Positions 6,644 through 8,300 of a DNA stretch of 8,300 nucleotides are shown one piece after another. The DNA lies in the NCBI GenBank assembly GCA_023392945.1, contig JAEWNB010000148.1, forward strand, positions 1 through 8,300, read 5' to 3'. The stretch comes from Bacteroidota bacterium. GTDB taxonomy: Bacteria > Bacteroidota > Bacteroidia > Bacteroidales > WCHB1-69. The stretch's first letter is position 1, and each line of letters opens with the position of its first letter. The notes beneath the pieces are model-generated. The model did no database searches. It saw only the letters and a list, made by a program, of their open reading frames with translations, and was not told the DNA's origin. The translations under genes and the position numbers were made by a program.

Positions 6644-6673
6644 AACGGATTCGGTTATTGTGTGGCAAAGGTA
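6578..6673 (-). repeat. Orphan-cassette leader repeat, copy in cassette 2
   Basis: This 96-bp copy aligns without gaps to 4829-4924. The start-codon arms are ATAAC (6642-6646) and GTTAT (6654-6658). The junction inverted repeat is a perfect 6-bp pair, GCCGAG (6578-6583) and CTCGGC (6597-6602), with a 13-nt loop containing GCTAGC. Bases 6674-6714 between the -7 box and the 134-aa gene stop are AT-rich with no terminator-like stem. Confidence 0.8.
6666..6673 (-). promoter_or_regulatory. Candidate Bacteroidota -7 box of cassette 2
   Basis: Minus strand reads TACCTTTG with 22 nt to ATG 6643, the same as in the cassette 5 leader. No TTG or TTTG is found 17-23 nt further upstream, so either the -33 element is poor or the promoter relies on the -7 box. 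Confidence 0.5.
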
Positions 6674-6714
6674 GGAAATGTTTTGACACGCTTTTTATTA
6701 TTCAATAATTACTT

Positions 6715-7119
6715 TTAGGGTTTAATATAATATAACCCTTGTAAATTTGGAGTAAGCACAATATTTCCACAAATTCGTCCATCTTCCTTAAGAAAAATAG
6801 TGGTTTTATTTATTGTAACCGGATAAATTGTCCCATGCCTCCAAATTATATTAGAATCAAAATATGAATGTAATATCAATTTCAAATGCTGTCCTTTTCT
6901 TATTTTATTACCTTCTTGAATATTCGTCTTTAAAGAAATTATTGTGTAATATTCATGAACTTCTTTCACAAAAACATAAATTAAATATGCATCATTTATA
7001 TTAGAAATTTTTATTATTTTACACTCCTTGGGACATGAATCTTTTATGGATTGAGAAAAAACATTTAAATTTATTAATATAAAACTTATATTAAACAAAA
7101 ACACATATAATATTTTCAT
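6715..7119 (-). CDS. Small exported protein, candidate immunity protein of cassette 1
   Basis: 134 aa, family not recognised. Residues 1-22 form a signal peptide (MKILYVFLFNISFILINLNV) with likely cleavage in VFS-QS, a Bacteroidota-style site before Gln. The mature protein is about 110 aa, beta-rich, with Cys29, Cys33 and Cys117. The ATG is 3 nt after the TAG stop of the RHS gene with the HEVTE tip (TAGATAATG), so cotranslation is likely and the start is well supported. Residues 33-48 (C-x9-DAYLIY) and 76-87 (GQHLKLILHSYF) match spaced motifs in the 137-aa candidate of cassette 3, suggesting a shared immunity fold against two peptidase-like tips. A 71-nt gap then precedes the next cassette, including its leader repeat. 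Confidence 0.65.
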   Translation of the reverse strand: MKILYVFLFNISFILINLNVFSQSIKDSCPKECKIIKISNINDAYLIYVFVKEVHEYYTIISLKTNIQEGNKIRKGQHLKLILHSYFDSNIIWRHGTIYPVTINKTTIFLKEDGRICGNIVLTPNLQGLYYIKP

Positions 7120-7122
7120 TAT

Positions 7123-8300
7123 CTAAAAAATTGGTTGTCTTTGATAGGGAGTCCGAGATACTTGAGTTGTTCTATATGGAGTACTTGTATTGCCTGATTC
7201 ATCAGGTTGATCTGTAGCCCACCTATCAGCTCTATTATAAACACGATTATTTCCTAATGCCATACTGGCAGGTTTTCCTCTTCTTAAAGATATTAATCCT
7301 CCTTTATATGCTTCAGTTACTTCATGTCTTGCACTTTCTCCATAGTATTTGCCATTGTAATCAGATTTTTCACATAAGGATTCCGGATTTACTAATTGTG
7401 TAGCAACAACACATTTACGCTTTCCTTCTTCAGAAACAATCATATTTCCCATAAAAGCCCCACCATTATGAGCAATAGGGTCTCCTTTTTTTGGATCAAT
7501 TGTATTGGTATATTCAGATTCAACCCTAACAGTAACTCTTTCACTGTTAATTGCTTTGACAAGTTTTCGTTCATCACGTGTCTTAGCTTTACCCTCAACA
7601 GATAATTTTCCACTTTTTTCATTTCTTGAAATTATTAGATTTGATGTTGTAGCTTGTAATTGTGCAGTAAACTCTTCAGAAGCCCTCCCTGTAACAAAAA
7701 CCTCTTTTCCATTCGGATCCACCAACCTAATCGGATTATTCGCACAATAGTTATACGGAGTAAGACTCGGATATTTATCGCTCAAGGGGTCAACGCTTAA
7801 CCAGATGCTCAAGTCGGAGTTGTAGTAGCGGGCTCCAAAGTAGGAATAGCCGGTTTCGATATCTTTTTCCTTGGCGGAGAAGGTGTAGCGGGAGTTAAAG
7901 TTGGTGAGCCGCTGGTCAATCTGCTCCTCGCCAAACGGCAGATAGTGGAGGTGCTGGATGGCACTTCCGTCGGTGTAGGTTATCCAAGTACCACTGCCGA
8001 GATGGTCCGGATGATAGTAGAAAAGTTCTTTTTCTTCCTCACATTGAGCTTCTTCCAATTCATACAAATTAATTAAGTTATCCCAAATAATATCCGGTTC
8101 TTTGCCTAAGCATCCATTCACCGTTCTGTTAAGAAGATAGTTTGAATTCACTATTTTGTCTTCGATTGGAGTAAATTCAGGTTCCGGATCCGGTTCTTGC
8201 GGCGGCTGCGAAGCAGCTTTACTACCGCCTGATTTACTCTCTCCTGTCTTAATTTCAATAGGCTCTGACAATCTTTCAAATCCTCCGCATCCGATTTTAC
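7123..8300 (-). CDS. RHS toxin, C-terminal part with HEVTE tip, cassette 1 (runs off right edge)
   Basis: The frame is open through the right edge: the codons before TTG 8271 read KIGCGGFER, matching the upstream part of cassette 4's RHS protein, so the TTG is not a start. It is probably the end of a long, possibly complete, RHS gene. Visible parts in order are a Pro/Glu linker (PPQEPDPEPEF), a variable patch, the core (YHPDHLGSGTWITYTDGSA at about 8016-7959, then YFGARYY), and NPIRLVDPNG ending at 7708. The roughly 195-aa tip follows: VFVTGRASEEFTAQLQ, SGKLSVEGKAKT, GGAFMGN, VATQLVNP, and RHEVTEAYKGG with His at 7326-7324. The HExxE motif resembles a zincin helix with Glu replacing the second His. 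I recall similar HEVTEAY tips in Bacteroidota RHS proteins but cannot verify it. No obvious third ligand is seen; VYNRADRWA near the end is the candidate area. Stop TAG is 3 nt before the partner gene. Confidence 0.85.
   Translation of the reverse strand, partial: KIGCGGFERLSEPIEIKTGESKSGGSKAASQPPQEPDPEPEFTPIEDKIVNSNYLLNRTVNGCLGKEPDIIWDNLINLYELEEAQCEEEKELFYYHPDHLGSGTWITYTDGSAIQHLHYLPFGEEQIDQRLTNFNSRYTFSAKEKDIETGYSYFGARYYNSDLSIWLSVDPLSDKYPSLTPYNYCANNPIRLVDPNGKEVFVTGRASEEFTAQLQATTSNLIISRNEKSGKLSVEGKAKTRDERKLVKAINSERVTVRVESEYTNTIDPKKGDPIAHNGGAFMGNMIVSEEGKRKCVVATQLVNPESLCEKSDYNGKYYGESARHEVTEAYKGGLISLRRGKPASMALGNNRVYNRADRWATDQPDESGNTSTPYRTTQVSRTPYQRQPIF
7708..8013 (-). repeat. RHS-core DNA repeat, copy of cassette 1
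   Basis: Spans HPDHLGSG to DPNG. It shares synonymous choices with cassettes 2 and 3 in the YFGARYY region, but at the 3' end (ttattcgcacaatagttata on the plus strand) it matches cassette 4. Both have YPSLTPYNYCANNP. Confidence 0.85.
8204..8300 (-). repeat. 97-bp exact repeat, cassette 1 copy (reaches the edge)
   Basis: Identical to 2442-2538. The match is cut by the window end, so its true length is unknown. It is flanked on the tip side by a clearly diverged linker patch (8020-8200). Confidence 0.9.

Noticed and set aside
5931..7750. Plus-strand ORFs of 60-81 codons opposite cassettes 1 and 2
   Set aside because: They overlap conserved RHS core, leader or tip coding sequence on the other strand and look like chance frames.
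8269..8271. TTG 8271 as the start codon of the cassette 1 RHS gene
   Set aside because: The frame stays open to the edge, and the preceding codons (KIGCGGFER) match the interior of cassette 4's RHS protein, so this is an internal Leu.
1..8300. Insertion sequence, CRISPR or RNA gene explaining the repeats
   Set aside because: The repeats are coding RHS core and short leaders. No transposase, regularly spaced short repeats, tRNA or rRNA sequence was found.

Overview
The window is one strand-coherent, minus-strand block of RHS (YD-repeat) polymorphic-toxin modules. It most likely comes from a member of Bacteroidota, probably Bacteroidales. This rests on the RHS-core signature (FNSRYTFSAKEKDIETGYSY, then YFGARYYTSDLSIWLSVDP and NNPxxxxDPxG), low-GC accessory genes, weak or absent Shine-Dalgarno sequences, and TAnnTTTG-like promoter boxes. 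That taxonomic call is inference from style, not a database match.

Read in the direction of transcription (8300 to 1), there are five cassettes. Cassette 1 (8300-6715) is the 3' end of an RHS gene that continues past the right edge, with a C-terminal tip containing HEVTE, plus a 134-aa exported protein. Cassette 2 (6643-4968) is a core-only orphan with an unrecognised tip, overlapping TAATG with a lipoprotein gene. Cassette 3 (4894-3494) is a core-only orphan with an HExxH tip, followed by a 137-aa exported protein. Cassette 4 (3472-269) is a longer but still 5'-truncated RHS fragment with about five YD repeats, a tip containing EEVFH, and a 346-aa exported protein. Cassette 5 (178-1) is the first 59 codons of another orphan that runs off the left edge.

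Each tip starts right after NPxxxxDPxG, where base composition falls from the GC-richer core to AT-rich sequence. Each is followed by a small exported protein, which is the normal place for a cognate immunity protein. Because every candidate immunity protein carries a signal peptide or lipobox, I infer that the toxins act in the periplasm or envelope.

The least ordinary structure is the repeated leader of cassettes 2, 3 and 5. It has a TAnnTTT box at a fixed 22 nt before ATG, a 5-bp inverted repeat straddling the start codon, and a fixed 18-codon cap (consensus MDCLKMNFFSDNRLPRVS) joined in frame to the RHS core at two different points. This suggests that displaced toxin modules are kept as short expressed genes rather than silent donors. 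Three of the four tips carry variants of one HExxH-like helix (HETQH, EEVFH, HEVTE), and two of the candidate immunity proteins look homologous. No RNA genes, CRISPR arrays, transposases or convincing terminators were seen, and no stretch over 100 bases lacks a gene.
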